DNA of 64,000 bases from Aldehydirespirator sp965205155 (GTDB lineage Bacteria; Actinomycetota; Acidimicrobiia; Acidimicrobiales; Aldehydirespiratoraceae): NCBI GenBank assembly GCA_965205155.1, contig OZ242033.1, positions 2,170,001 through 2,234,000 on the forward strand, written 5' to 3'. The notes under the pieces were generated by a model, which had not been told where the DNA came from, did not search any database, and saw nothing but the letters and a program-made list of their open reading frames with translations. The translations under genes and the position numbers were made by a program. This document shows positions 32,259 to 40,292 of this stretch, piece by piece (position 1 is the first letter of the stretch; each line of letters opens with the position of its first letter).

Positions 32259-32318
32259 CGGCCCGCCCGGCACGGCCCTGCACGACCACCCGAGAACCGT
32301 TCCCCCAGGAGGAATGAC

Positions 32319-33980
32319 ATGACCACCACAGACACGCTCCGGCGCCTCAGGGCCCGTCCGGCGGCATCGCTGCCGCGGCGCGGCCTGCTGGCAGTGTTCC
32401 TCGCGCTCGCATTGATCGCGGCAGCCTGCGGCGGCGACTCGCAGGACACAGCCGGCGAAGAGCAGACGGCGGCCCAGCCGCCCGAGCCCGAGGCACCCGA
32501 TCCCGAGCCGGAGCCCGATCCCGAGCCGGAGCCGGAGGTGGCTGAGCCCGAGCCCGAGCCGGAGGTGGCTGAGCCCGAGCCGGAGCCCGAGCCGGAGCCC
32601 GATCCCGAGCCCGATCCCGAGCCCGAGCCGGAGCCGGAGGTGGCTGAGCCCGAGCCGGAGCCCGAGACCGAGGCAGCCGATCCTGAGGCGGAGACCGAGG
32701 CAGCCGAGCCGGAGCCCGAGACCGAGGCAGCCGATCCTGAGGCGGAGACCGAGGCAGCCGAGCCGGAGCCCGAGACCGAGGCAGCCGATCCTGAGGCGGA
32801 GGTGGCTGAGCCGGAGCCCGATCCTGAGGTGGCGGAGCCCGAGCCGGAGCCCGATCCTGAGGCGGAGCCGGAGGCAGCCGACCCCGAGCCGGAGCCCGAG
32901 CCGGAGCCCGAGCCGGAGCCGGAACCTGAGCCGGAGGTTGAGGGGGCCGAGCCCGACGGCGACGAGACGGGCGGTGATGACAGCAGTGGTCCGGATGACG
33001 GCGACGGCAGCTCCGGCGCCGACAACGGTTCCGGCAGCGACGACGGTTCCGGCAGCGACGATGGCACCGGCAGCGACGATGGCACCGGCAGCGACGACAG
33101 CTCCGGCGGCGACGATGGCTCCGGCAGCGATGACTCAGCGGTCAACCAGGCGCCGGCCTTCGATGAGGGCGACTCGGCGGCCCGCCGCGTCGTCGAGAAC
33201 GCATCGCCGGGCGATCCGGTGGGCGATCCGGTGGAGGCCGGCGACGGAGACGGCGACCTGCTGATCTACAGCCTCTCCGGCGCCGACGCCGCGTCCTTCG
33301 CGATCGACCTCTTCACGGGCCAGATCCAGACGAGGGCCGCGCTGGACCACGCCACCAGGGCCACCTACACGCTCACCGTCGAGGTCTCCGACAGCAAGGA
33401 CGCCGACGGCAACGCCGAGCAGCCCCGGCAGACCGACGACACCATCGAGGTGACCGTCACGGTCGACCCCTGGAGGCCCACGCTCACCGTCTACCTCCAG
33501 GGAGACACGTCGGCACCGGTCACCTCGGTCGACGGGGCCGGCCCGCAGACGTTCACGTTGGTCGGCAAGAACTGGACCGGCCTGCACACCACCCCGGCCG
33601 GAGTCGTCAACAATCCCGTGCTGCTCGTGACCAGCTGTCTAGTGCCCTCCCAGGGGGAGCTGGAGTTCTTCCGTCAGTGCGACTCGGACGGCCTGCACCG
33701 CCTAGCCGGCACCTTGAGCGCCGACGAGGGCTCCCAGGACCTGTCGAGCGTGTACGCGTCCGACAAGCTCCTGCGAGACAGCGCGCTGAACAACATCAAC
33801 ACAATTCTCGCGGCGGTGAACGTGGCCAGCGACGGATCGTTCCGCCTGGACATGCCGGTCGACGTTCCCGCGGGCGGGGTGATCATCAACGCCGTGGTCG
33901 GCGTCGTCAAGTTCGCCGACTTGAACAAGCCGACCTTGATCACCATCATCAAGGCGGTGACCGTCGAGATCTCAGCCTGA
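32319..33980 (+). CDS. Lipoprotein with acidic Pro/Glu stalk and adhesin-type modules
   Basis: 553 residues with an AGGAGG at 32,307–32,312, six bases before the ATG. The N-terminus has paired arginines (residues 20–21), a hydrophobic core and a lipobox-like LIAAAC with Cys37, so it is probably lipidated and membrane-anchored; the twin arginine leaves Tat export possible. Residues ~48–210 are a PEPEPD/ETEAADPEA stalk with an 18-residue internal repeat, followed by a Gly/Ser/Asp linker to ~270. Residues ~270–385 form a cadherin-like domain and ~390–553 a cysteine module (SCLVPS, QCDSDG) homologous to those in the preceding giant protein. Same strand, 60 bp downstream of the giant gene, so co-transcription is likely. 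A role as membrane anchor or partner for the giant protein is inferred from the shared modules. Confidence 0.85.
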   Translation: MTTTDTLRRLRARPAASLPRRGLLAVFLALALIAAACGGDSQDTAGEEQTAAQPPEPEAPDPEPEPDPEPEPEVAEPEPEPEVAEPEPEPEPEPDPEPDPEPEPEPEVAEPEPEPETEAADPEAETEAAEPEPETEAADPEAETEAAEPEPETEAADPEAEVAEPEPDPEVAEPEPEPDPEAEPEAADPEPEPEPEPEPEPEPEPEVEGAEPDGDETGGDDSSGPDDGDGSSGADNGSGSDDGSGSDDGTGSDDGTGSDDSSGGDDGSGSDDSAVNQAPAFDEGDSAARRVVENASPGDPVGDPVEAGDGDGDLLIYSLSGADAASFAIDLFTGQIQTRAALDHATRATYTLTVEVSDSKDADGNAEQPRQTDDTIEVTVTVDPWRPTLTVYLQGDTSAPVTSVDGAGPQTFTLVGKNWTGLHTTPAGVVNNPVLLVTSCLVPSQGELEFFRQCDSDGLHRLAGTLSADEGSQDLSSVYASDKLLRDSALNNINTILAAVNVASDGSFRLDMPVDVPAGGVIINAVVGVVKFADLNKPTLITIIKAVTVEISA

Positions 33981-34096
33981 CCCGCCGAGGACCCCGCCGA
34001 CGTCCGGGGGCCTCAAGCCCTGGTGCCCGAGCGTCAGCCCGACCCGTAGAGGACCCCGCCCACGTCCGGGGGCCGCAAGCGGTGGTGCCCGAGCGT
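33973..34096. terminator. Tandem 62-bp repeat with two hairpins between convergent genes
   Basis: Two imperfect copies of a 62-bp unit (33,973–34,034 and 34,035–34,096) with the first ten bases of a third copy after them. Each copy can form a GC-rich hairpin, GGACCCCG pairing with CGGGGGCC with one A·G mismatch and an 8-base loop (33,989–34,012 and 34,051–34,074). The unit sits between the convergent lipoprotein and SLH-protein genes, which suits a bidirectional transcription terminator. There is no U-tract. Confidence 0.5.
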
Positions 34097-34109
34097 CAGC
34101 CTGACCGCC

Positions 34110-36443
34110 TCAGCAGGGCGTCCCGGTGCGCGTCTCGGTGAGCATCCATCTGGTGATCCCGTCGCGACTGTTGCGGTGCTGCCATCCGAGCCGGAACCGG
34201 ATGTTTTTCGGCTCGACGGTGCCGTCGGCGAGGTCCTGCTCCCATTTCGCGAGCGCGTCCTTGAAGGTGGCGAGCTTGACCGGCAAATTGTTCAGGTACA
34301 GATGGTCGTTGAGGCTGTAGGAGATGTTGGCCGGGGCTTCGTCCATGGGGTCGTCGTCGATGTCCACGATCATCGTGTTCTCCGAGACGCTGGAGGAGAG
34401 CACGCAAGCCCCGCCGTCGGTGGTGAATTCCGTGTGCGTGGGCTCCTTCAGCCAGAAGAAGGTCGCTTTCTCGAGGTACGGGGGGTCATCGGGCGAATCG
34501 CTCAACTCGATGTCGTCGGCGGACTCGTCGGCGTCGGTGTCGGGGTCGTCGCCGTACCGGCGGTCGGGTCCGGGGAGATTGACGCCGAGGGTCTCGACCG
34601 CGGTCCTGCTCGACTTGTACAGGTAGGGGAGCCGGACCCTGCCGTCCCGGAGCGTCACCCGGGGCACGCGTACCAGCTCCACACGCTCCTCGGTGTCCCC
34701 GGCCGCCGCGGCCTCATCGGCGATGCTGGAGGTCAACAGCACTCCGACGTTGCTGATGGGGTCGCCGTACTGGTCGGTCACCGCGATGATGGCCACATTG
34801 GAGGCCTCGCCGCCGCTGGCCGGGGGCGAGGCCTGCTTGGTGGGCGTCGTCACCTCGACCCTGCGGATCGTCGGCTTCTCGTCGGAGAAGACCGGGCAGC
34901 GGGGAACCGTCGAAGGGCCGGTGTCGCTCGACGAGCATGGGGCGCCCGTCGGGGCCGGCAGCCTGTTGCCGGCCGCGTTGGTGACCGTGTAGCCGACCCT
35001 CACCTCGTCGGTCGAGCCGTCGCCGGTGTCGCCGGTGTCGCCGGTGTCGTCGGGGTCGGGATCCTCGGCGGTGAGCTCGAACGTCAGCTTTCCGGAGCCG
35101 TCGACGCTCTCGGTGAAGGAATACCGGTTGTAGGGCGACCCGCTTTCGGGTGCCGGGGTGCCGTCCAGCCCGCGCCAGGTGGACACCGCCACCCGGTAGG
35201 AGGCGCCCCCTGCGGGAGGCACGGCATCTTTGTTGTCGGCGCCGACGAGCTGCAGGGTGACGGTGACGGTGGTGCCGAAATGGGCCTTGCGGGCCTCCTC
35301 AGCCATGTCGTGGGTGACCTTGGCGCCGGTCGCGACGACCTCCTTGAGCTCGGTGAGGTCGACCCGGGCCAGCCCTCTGGCGCGGTCCGCGACCCGGTCG
35401 CCCTCCTCGCCGGTCCACGCCCACACGGTGGTGCCGCCCCTGTCGTCGACATCGACCAGCCACAGCAGGTCGCCGCCGGTACCGCTGCCCGGGTCGCTGC
35501 TGTGGATGCTGCACTTCGAGCCGGCGTGGCCGCCGTCGGGCACCTGGACGCTGCCGCAGGTCCCGTCGGACTTGAAGGCCGTGGTGCCGATGAGCCTGGT
35601 CGACACGCTGAACACGTCGATCGGCACGTTGATCATCGGCGAGAAGTCGGAGTCGCGCACCGAGACCACAACCTCGCCCGGCACGTTCTGCTGGATCGTG
35701 ACCCCCTCGGGGCGGACCCGGGTGTAGGCCAGGGCCCGGGTGATGAACACGGCCGCCGCGCCGCGGGTCAGGGGCTCGTCCGGCCCGAAGCTGCCGTCGG
35801 CCCGCCCGCGGGCCACGCCCAGCTCGTACAGCGCGCTGACCGCGCCGTCGATCCGCCGGGGCTGCGCGGCGCGCGAGTCGGCGAACCAGTCGTCGGGCCG
35901 CTTCCTGTCGATCATCAAGTCGCCGCCGTCGTCGAACTCGATGTTGCGCAGCGAGTTCCTGCCGGTCGCCGCGACCAGCAGCCGCACGACCAGCGCGGCC
36001 GCCTCGCCCCGGGTCACCGCTGCGTCGCCGGTCGCGTCGAAGTCGACGAGCACGGCGGCGCGGTCGGCGCCGGCCACCCGGGCCGCCGCCTCCATGAACC
36101 CGCGCATCTGGTCCGCCGTGACCACCGCGTCCGGCGAGAATGTGGTGCCGTCGCCGGTGCCCGAGGTGATGCGGTAGTACGCGAGGCAGTTGATGGCGGG
36201 CCTGGCGTAGTGCCCGGCGGGGACATCGACGAACCCCTGCTCGGCGGTGGCGTCGCCCACGCACGCGCTCTGGCCGGTCGCATGGCTGGGCTCGGCCTCG
36301 TTGTCGTCGCCCGGCTTGACCTCCTCAGCCGCGGCCGCGGGGGCCAGCAGCGACGCGACCGCGGCCACCGTCACCGCCGCCTTGACGAGCGCTTGCGACG
36401 CTCCCGACCGGCGCCTCAAGCCGCTCCGCTGGTCCGTACGCAT
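34110..36443 (-). CDS. Secreted SLH-domain protein with Ig-like (invasin-type) C-terminal region
   Basis: 777 residues from ATG. The N-terminus is basic, followed by a hydrophobic stretch ending AAAAEE near residue 40, a Sec-type signal peptide. Residues ~65–260 hold three S-layer-homology-like segments, recognisable by FVDVPAGHYARPAINCL, the EF-like DFDATGDAAVTRGEAAAL, and GVARGRADGSFGPDEPLTRGAAAVFI. The remainder is predicted beta-rich, with a segment matching invasin/Big-type domains (VSVRDSDFSPMINVPIDVF) and a second around VAIIAVTDQYGDPISNVGVLL. SLH domains usually attach proteins to the cell wall or secondary cell-wall polymers. It is convergent with the giant adhesin locus and may be part of the same envelope system (inference). 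Confidence 0.8.
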   Translation of the reverse strand: MRTDQRSGLRRRSGASQALVKAAVTVAAVASLLAPAAAAEEVKPGDDNEAEPSHATGQSACVGDATAEQGFVDVPAGHYARPAINCLAYYRITSGTGDGTTFSPDAVVTADQMRGFMEAAARVAGADRAAVLVDFDATGDAAVTRGEAAALVVRLLVAATGRNSLRNIEFDDGGDLMIDRKRPDDWFADSRAAQPRRIDGAVSALYELGVARGRADGSFGPDEPLTRGAAAVFITRALAYTRVRPEGVTIQQNVPGEVVVSVRDSDFSPMINVPIDVFSVSTRLIGTTAFKSDGTCGSVQVPDGGHAGSKCSIHSSDPGSGTGGDLLWLVDVDDRGGTTVWAWTGEEGDRVADRARGLARVDLTELKEVVATGAKVTHDMAEEARKAHFGTTVTVTLQLVGADNKDAVPPAGGASYRVAVSTWRGLDGTPAPESGSPYNRYSFTESVDGSGKLTFELTAEDPDPDDTGDTGDTGDGSTDEVRVGYTVTNAAGNRLPAPTGAPCSSSDTGPSTVPRCPVFSDEKPTIRRVEVTTPTKQASPPASGGEASNVAIIAVTDQYGDPISNVGVLLTSSIADEAAAAGDTEERVELVRVPRVTLRDGRVRLPYLYKSSRTAVETLGVNLPGPDRRYGDDPDTDADESADDIELSDSPDDPPYLEKATFFWLKEPTHTEFTTDGGACVLSSSVSENTMIVDIDDDPMDEAPANISYSLNDHLYLNNLPVKLATFKDALAKWEQDLADGTVEPKNIRFRLGWQHRNSRDGITRWMLTETRTGTPC

Positions 36444-36497
36444 GCTTGCATATTAGCCAGCTATCGTCTATGACATTCAGAGTATTCCAGAGAGACA

Positions 36498-36511
36498 GCA
36501 TATTAATATGC
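36498..36511. promoter_or_regulatory. 14-bp perfect palindrome in divergent promoter region
   Basis: GCATATTAATATGC is a perfect inverted repeat in a short AT-rich gap (36,444–36,542) between the divergent SLH-protein gene and the Rieske oxygenase gene. Position and symmetry fit an operator or an overlapping -10 region. No particular regulator can be named. Confidence 0.4.
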
Positions 36512-36542
36512 AGATGATCATTCGAGCACTTTCAGGGGCGCG

Positions 36543-37688
36543 GTGACAGCCGGATTGGACGAGACCCTCACCCGCCGGGTGCTCGACCTGGTGCTGCGCG
36601 AGACGACCGACATGGCCGGCGCGGTGCTGCCCGTGCCCCTGGAGTACTACCGCGACCCGGCGATCCTCGAGTCGGAGGAGGCGCTGCTGCGCTCGACGCC
36701 GCTGCCGGTGGTGCCCAGCGCGCAGATAGCCCGGCCCAACGACTTCGCGGTGCGCTCAGCGCTGCAGACGTCGCTGCTGGTGACCCGCGACCGGGCCGGG
36801 GCGGCCCGTGTGCTGTTGAACTACTGCCGCCACCGCGGTGCCAGGCCTGCTGAGGGGTGCGGCAACTCAGCCGTGTTCACCTGCCCCTACCACGGCTGGG
36901 TGTATGACCCCGCGGGCCGGCTGGTCGCCGTCCCCGGAGCGGAGGGCTTCGACGGCATCGACCGCTCCGAGCACGGGCTGGTGGAGCTGCCGTGCGAGGA
37001 GCGCCACGGCTTCGTGTGGGCCTGTCTCACCGCCGGCGCGGAGATCGACGTGGCCGCGCATCTCGGCCCGCTCGACGACGAGCTCGCACTGTGGGGCTAC
37101 GGCGACTACGAGTACCTCACGGACCAGCAGTTCGAGACCGGCGTCAACTGGAAGAATGGGCTGGAGGCCTTCGCGGAGGGATACCACTTCCCGCACGTGC
37201 ACGCCGACAGCGCGATCGGGATGAACACAGTGGGCAATACTGCGGCCTACGACGCCTACGGCCGCCACCTCCGGCTGGGGATGCCCTTCAAGAACATCAC
37301 CGCCCTGCGAGACGACCCCAGCGGCTCGTGGGACCCCCGCGACAACATGGGCATCATCTACTGGGTGTACCCGAACCTGATGCTGGCCAACAGCCCCTTC
37401 GGCGTGGAGGTCCTCGACATCCTCCCCGCGGGCGCTCCCACCCGCAGCATCGTGCGCCACGGCTGGATGGCCCGCTTCCCCGCTGCCAGCGACGCAGACC
37501 GGCTCGGCTACCAGTCGGTGTATGAGCGGGTCCACGCCGCGGTGCGCGACGAGGACTTCGCCATGCTGCCCTCCTGCGGCGACGGCGTGCGCAACGGCCA
37601 GCACCACGCCATGGTCCTCGGACGCAACGAGATAGGCGTGCAGCACATGGTCCGCGTCCTAGCCGCAGAGCTCGGCTACGACCTCTAG
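36543..37688 (+). CDS. Rieske non-haem iron oxygenase, alpha (catalytic) subunit-like
   Basis: 381 residues from a GTG preceded by AGGGG. The Rieske [2Fe-2S] ligands are visible as C95-R-H97 and C114-PY-H117, and the mononuclear iron site as GYHFPHVHADS near residues 213–222. This is the layout of ring-hydroxylating dioxygenase alpha subunits and related monooxygenases such as carnitine or choline oxygenases. It would accept electrons from a separate reductase; none is adjacent. The substrate cannot be told. The gene stands alone between two minus-strand genes, divergent from the SLH-protein gene with a palindromic site between them. Confidence 0.85.
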   Translation: MTAGLDETLTRRVLDLVLRETTDMAGAVLPVPLEYYRDPAILESEEALLRSTPLPVVPSAQIARPNDFAVRSALQTSLLVTRDRAGAARVLLNYCRHRGARPAEGCGNSAVFTCPYHGWVYDPAGRLVAVPGAEGFDGIDRSEHGLVELPCEERHGFVWACLTAGAEIDVAAHLGPLDDELALWGYGDYEYLTDQQFETGVNWKNGLEAFAEGYHFPHVHADSAIGMNTVGNTAAYDAYGRHLRLGMPFKNITALRDDPSGSWDPRDNMGIIYWVYPNLMLANSPFGVEVLDILPAGAPTRSIVRHGWMARFPAASDADRLGYQSVYERVHAAVRDEDFAMLPSCGDGVRNGQHHAMVLGRNEIGVQHMVRVLAAELGYDL

Positions 37689-37722
37689 AGGAGGAGTGAC
37701 ATGTCGCCTCCGCCGGTTGACG

Positions 37723-40110
37723 CTAGGTCTGGCCGGTGGCCATGCGGTAGCCGACGCGGGGCTCGGTGAAGATGTAGTCGGGGCTCTCGGCGGAGTCGCC
37801 GAGCTTGCGGCGGAGGCGTTTGATGACGTCGCGCACGAGCCAGGGCTCGCCGACTCTGTGGGGTCCCCAGACCCGGTGCAGCAGCGCGTTGTGGGTCAGC
37901 ACCCGGGGGGCGTGGGCGGCCAGTTCATACAGCACGGCGTACTCGGTGGCGGTCAGCTCCACCGGCTGGCCGGCCACCGCGGCGCGCCGACGGGCGTAGT
38001 CGATGCTCAACTCGCCGACCTGGTAGGGCGCCGACGGCTCGTCCTCGAAGGACTCCAGCCGCCGGCGCAGAGCCGCCCTGATGCGGGCGGCCAGCTCGGT
38101 GGGCGAGAAGGGCTTCACCAGGTAGTCGGCCGCGCCCATGTCGAAGGCCCTGGCGACGGCCTCGTCATGTCCGTACGCCGACAGGAACACCACCGGCACG
38201 TCCGCGGTCTTGTGGATGTCGTTCATCACGTCGATTCCGTCGCGGTCCGGCAGCACCAGGTCGAGCAGCACCAGATGCGGCTTCTCCTCAGCCATGAGGC
38301 GGCCGATGTCGGCGGGGTCGCCGGTGACGACGGGCGCATACCCCGCTGCGGTGAGGGTGTCGCGGATGTAGCGGAGCGCCTGGGGGTCGTCGTCTATGGC
38401 CAGGATGCGGACCTGGCGATGGGACGCCGGCCGCGGCTCACCGTAGGCCGCTGCCGGAGCGGCCGACGGGGGCTCCGCCGCCGGCAGGGTGAACGTGAAC
38501 CGGGCCCCCAGGCCCGGCCCGTCGCTGGTGGCCCGGATGCGGCCCCCGTGGGTCTCCACGATGCCCTTGCAGATGGCGAGCCCCAGACCCGACCGCTCGA
38601 CGCCGGCGGCGGGGCTGGATGCGGGGTCCGCGCCGTTCGCCCGCGAGAACCGGCGGAACAGCTCCGGCATCACTTCTGCCGGTATGCCCCGGCCCTGGTC
38701 TGTGACCGACACCGCGACCTGGGCGCCGTCCTTGGCCGCGGCCACCACGATCGGCGACCCCTCCGGTGAGCTTGCGGCCGCGTTGAACAGAAGGTTGCCG
38801 AGCACCTGCGCGATGCGCCGACGGTCCGCCATCACCAGCGGCAGGCCCTCCGCCACCTCCACGCTCAGGGGGTTGGTGGCGCCTCCGGCGATGAACCGGT
38901 TCTTGGCGTCGTGCACCAGCAGGTTCACATCGACGGGCTCGGGCGCCACCGGCAGGGTGCCGGTGTTGATGCGGGCGACATCGAGCAGGTCGCCGATGAG
39001 GTGCCGCATCTGGTCGGACTGGTCGCGGATGATGCACAAGAACTGCGTCATCTCCGCGGGGTCGAGCCCGCCGCCGGTCTCCAGCAGCGTGACGACCGAT
39101 CCCTTGACCGCCGCGAGGGGGGTGCGCAGCTCGTGGCTCACCATGGCCAGGAACTCGGCCCGCAGCCGCTCCTGTTCCTCCAGCGGCGCCATGTCCTGCA
39201 ACGTGACCACGAACGACACCAGCGCGTCCTGCTCGGAGTGGATCGCGGTGGCGTTGAGCAGGGCGTTGACGCTGCGCCCGTCGGGAACCCGCAACACGAT
39301 CTCCTCGGCGCGGACCGCATCACCGGCGCCGAGCGCCTCGGTCCGCGGCAACTCCTGAAGGGACACCTCCCGGCCGTCGGAGCGCACGCAGATCACCACC
39401 TCGAGCAGGTCCTGGGGCGTCTGGTCGTCGTCGCGCAGGCCCTCCATGATGCGCAGCGCCTCGCGGTTGAACGACACCGGCGCCCCGGTCGCGGCGTCGA
39501 TGACGACCACGCCCACCGGCGAGGTGTTCACCAGCGTCTCAAGCTCGGTGCGGGCCCGCTGCTCGTCGCGGTGGCGGCGGGCATTGGCGATGACCAGCGC
39601 CGCCTGGGAGGCGAACATCACCAGCGTCTCCTCGTCGGCGCGGGTGAACTCCTCTGCGCCGTCCTTGTCGCCCACAAAGACGTGGCCCACCCGATCGCCG
39701 CGGTAGAACATCGGCGCCGCCAGGAAGCTGAACACCTCCACCGGCAGCGGGATGCTGAACTCGGTGAAACCCAGCGAATGCACGTGTGCCAACAGATCGG
39801 GGACCCTCAACGGCTTGGAGATCCCGGTCAGCGACTCCAAGAGCCCGTACGGGTCCGGGGTGAGCCCCAGCTGCTCAACCTCCTCGGCGGTGATCCCCGA
39901 CGCCAGGAAGTCCTCGACCCGGCCGTCGTCGTCGAGGAGGGCCATCATCCCGTAGCGGGCGGCGGTGAGGTGCCGGGCCGAGTCCAGCACCCCCTGCAGC
40001 ACCGTGTCGAACTCCAGGCTCTCGTTGATGCGCACGCTGGCCTCGCTCAGCCGCGTGAGCCGCTCCCGGAGCGCCTCAAGCTCCCGGTCCCGCTGATCCG
40101 CCTCGGTCAT
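37723..40110 (-). CDS. Hybrid sensor histidine kinase fused to an OmpR-type DNA-binding response regulator
   Basis: 795 residues from the ATG at 40,110, chosen because AGGAG lies just upstream; an upstream in-frame ATG at 40,170 lacks this. Order: short coiled coil; GAF domain (~30–190, ending FVGDKDGAEEF); PAS-like domain (~200–310); HisKA with SHELRTP, phospho-acceptor His near 326; HATPase with NLLFNAAASS, DQGRGIP and GLGLAICKG; receiver with DDD, phospho-acceptor Asp in LLDLVLPD near 615, and the KPFSP lysine; winged-helix DNA-binding domain (ELTATEYAVLYELA, VIKRLRRKLG) at the end. The kinase and the transcription factor are one polypeptide with no transmembrane helix, so it should sense a cytoplasmic signal through GAF/PAS and act directly on DNA. 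Target genes are unknown; tandem half-sites lie just upstream of its own start. Confidence 0.9.
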   Translation of the reverse strand: MTEADQRDRELEALRERLTRLSEASVRINESLEFDTVLQGVLDSARHLTAARYGMMALLDDDGRVEDFLASGITAEEVEQLGLTPDPYGLLESLTGISKPLRVPDLLAHVHSLGFTEFSIPLPVEVFSFLAAPMFYRGDRVGHVFVGDKDGAEEFTRADEETLVMFASQAALVIANARRHRDEQRARTELETLVNTSPVGVVVIDAATGAPVSFNREALRIMEGLRDDDQTPQDLLEVVICVRSDGREVSLQELPRTEALGAGDAVRAEEIVLRVPDGRSVNALLNATAIHSEQDALVSFVVTLQDMAPLEEQERLRAEFLAMVSHELRTPLAAVKGSVVTLLETGGGLDPAEMTQFLCIIRDQSDQMRHLIGDLLDVARINTGTLPVAPEPVDVNLLVHDAKNRFIAGGATNPLSVEVAEGLPLVMADRRRIAQVLGNLLFNAAASSPEGSPIVVAAAKDGAQVAVSVTDQGRGIPAEVMPELFRRFSRANGADPASSPAAGVERSGLGLAICKGIVETHGGRIRATSDGPGLGARFTFTLPAAEPPSAAPAAAYGEPRPASHRQVRILAIDDDPQALRYIRDTLTAAGYAPVVTGDPADIGRLMAEEKPHLVLLDLVLPDRDGIDVMNDIHKTADVPVVFLSAYGHDEAVARAFDMGAADYLVKPFSPTELAARIRAALRRRLESFEDEPSAPYQVGELSIDYARRRAAVAGQPVELTATEYAVLYELAAHAPRVLTHNALLHRVWGPHRVGEPWLVRDVIKRLRRKLGDSAESPDYIFTEPRVGYRMATGQT

Positions 40111-40165
40111 CGCATCTCCTAGCACTAAGAGGCGGCCGTGCCGCGGCACGGCCCGACTATCTCGA

Positions 40166-40183
40166 ATCATAGAGGATCATAGA
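40166..40183. promoter_or_regulatory. Direct repeat with one-helical-turn spacing upstream of the kinase–regulator gene
   Basis: ATCATAGA occurs at 40,166–40,173 and again at 40,176–40,183, a 10-bp period, followed by further ATCA-containing matches up to 40,200. OmpR/PhoB-type winged-helix regulators bind such in-phase direct half-sites. It lies between the divergent kinase–regulator and thrS genes, so autoregulation is possible (inference). Confidence 0.35.
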
Positions 40184-40292
40184 TCAGCTCATATAGATCA
40201 CTCACCAGTTCCATTCAGATTGCTGGTCCTGCTCTCTGGCTGTTTCGCGAGTAGCTGCTCGGCCATAAGGGGCAGCGGTAGCCTCGGAGTCG

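Noticed and set aside
34176..36473. Plus-strand open frame of 765 codons opposite the SLH-domain protein
   Set aside because: The minus strand has a signal peptide, SLH motifs and a proper start; the plus frame is low-complexity Gly/Arg/His/Val sequence typical of a shadow.
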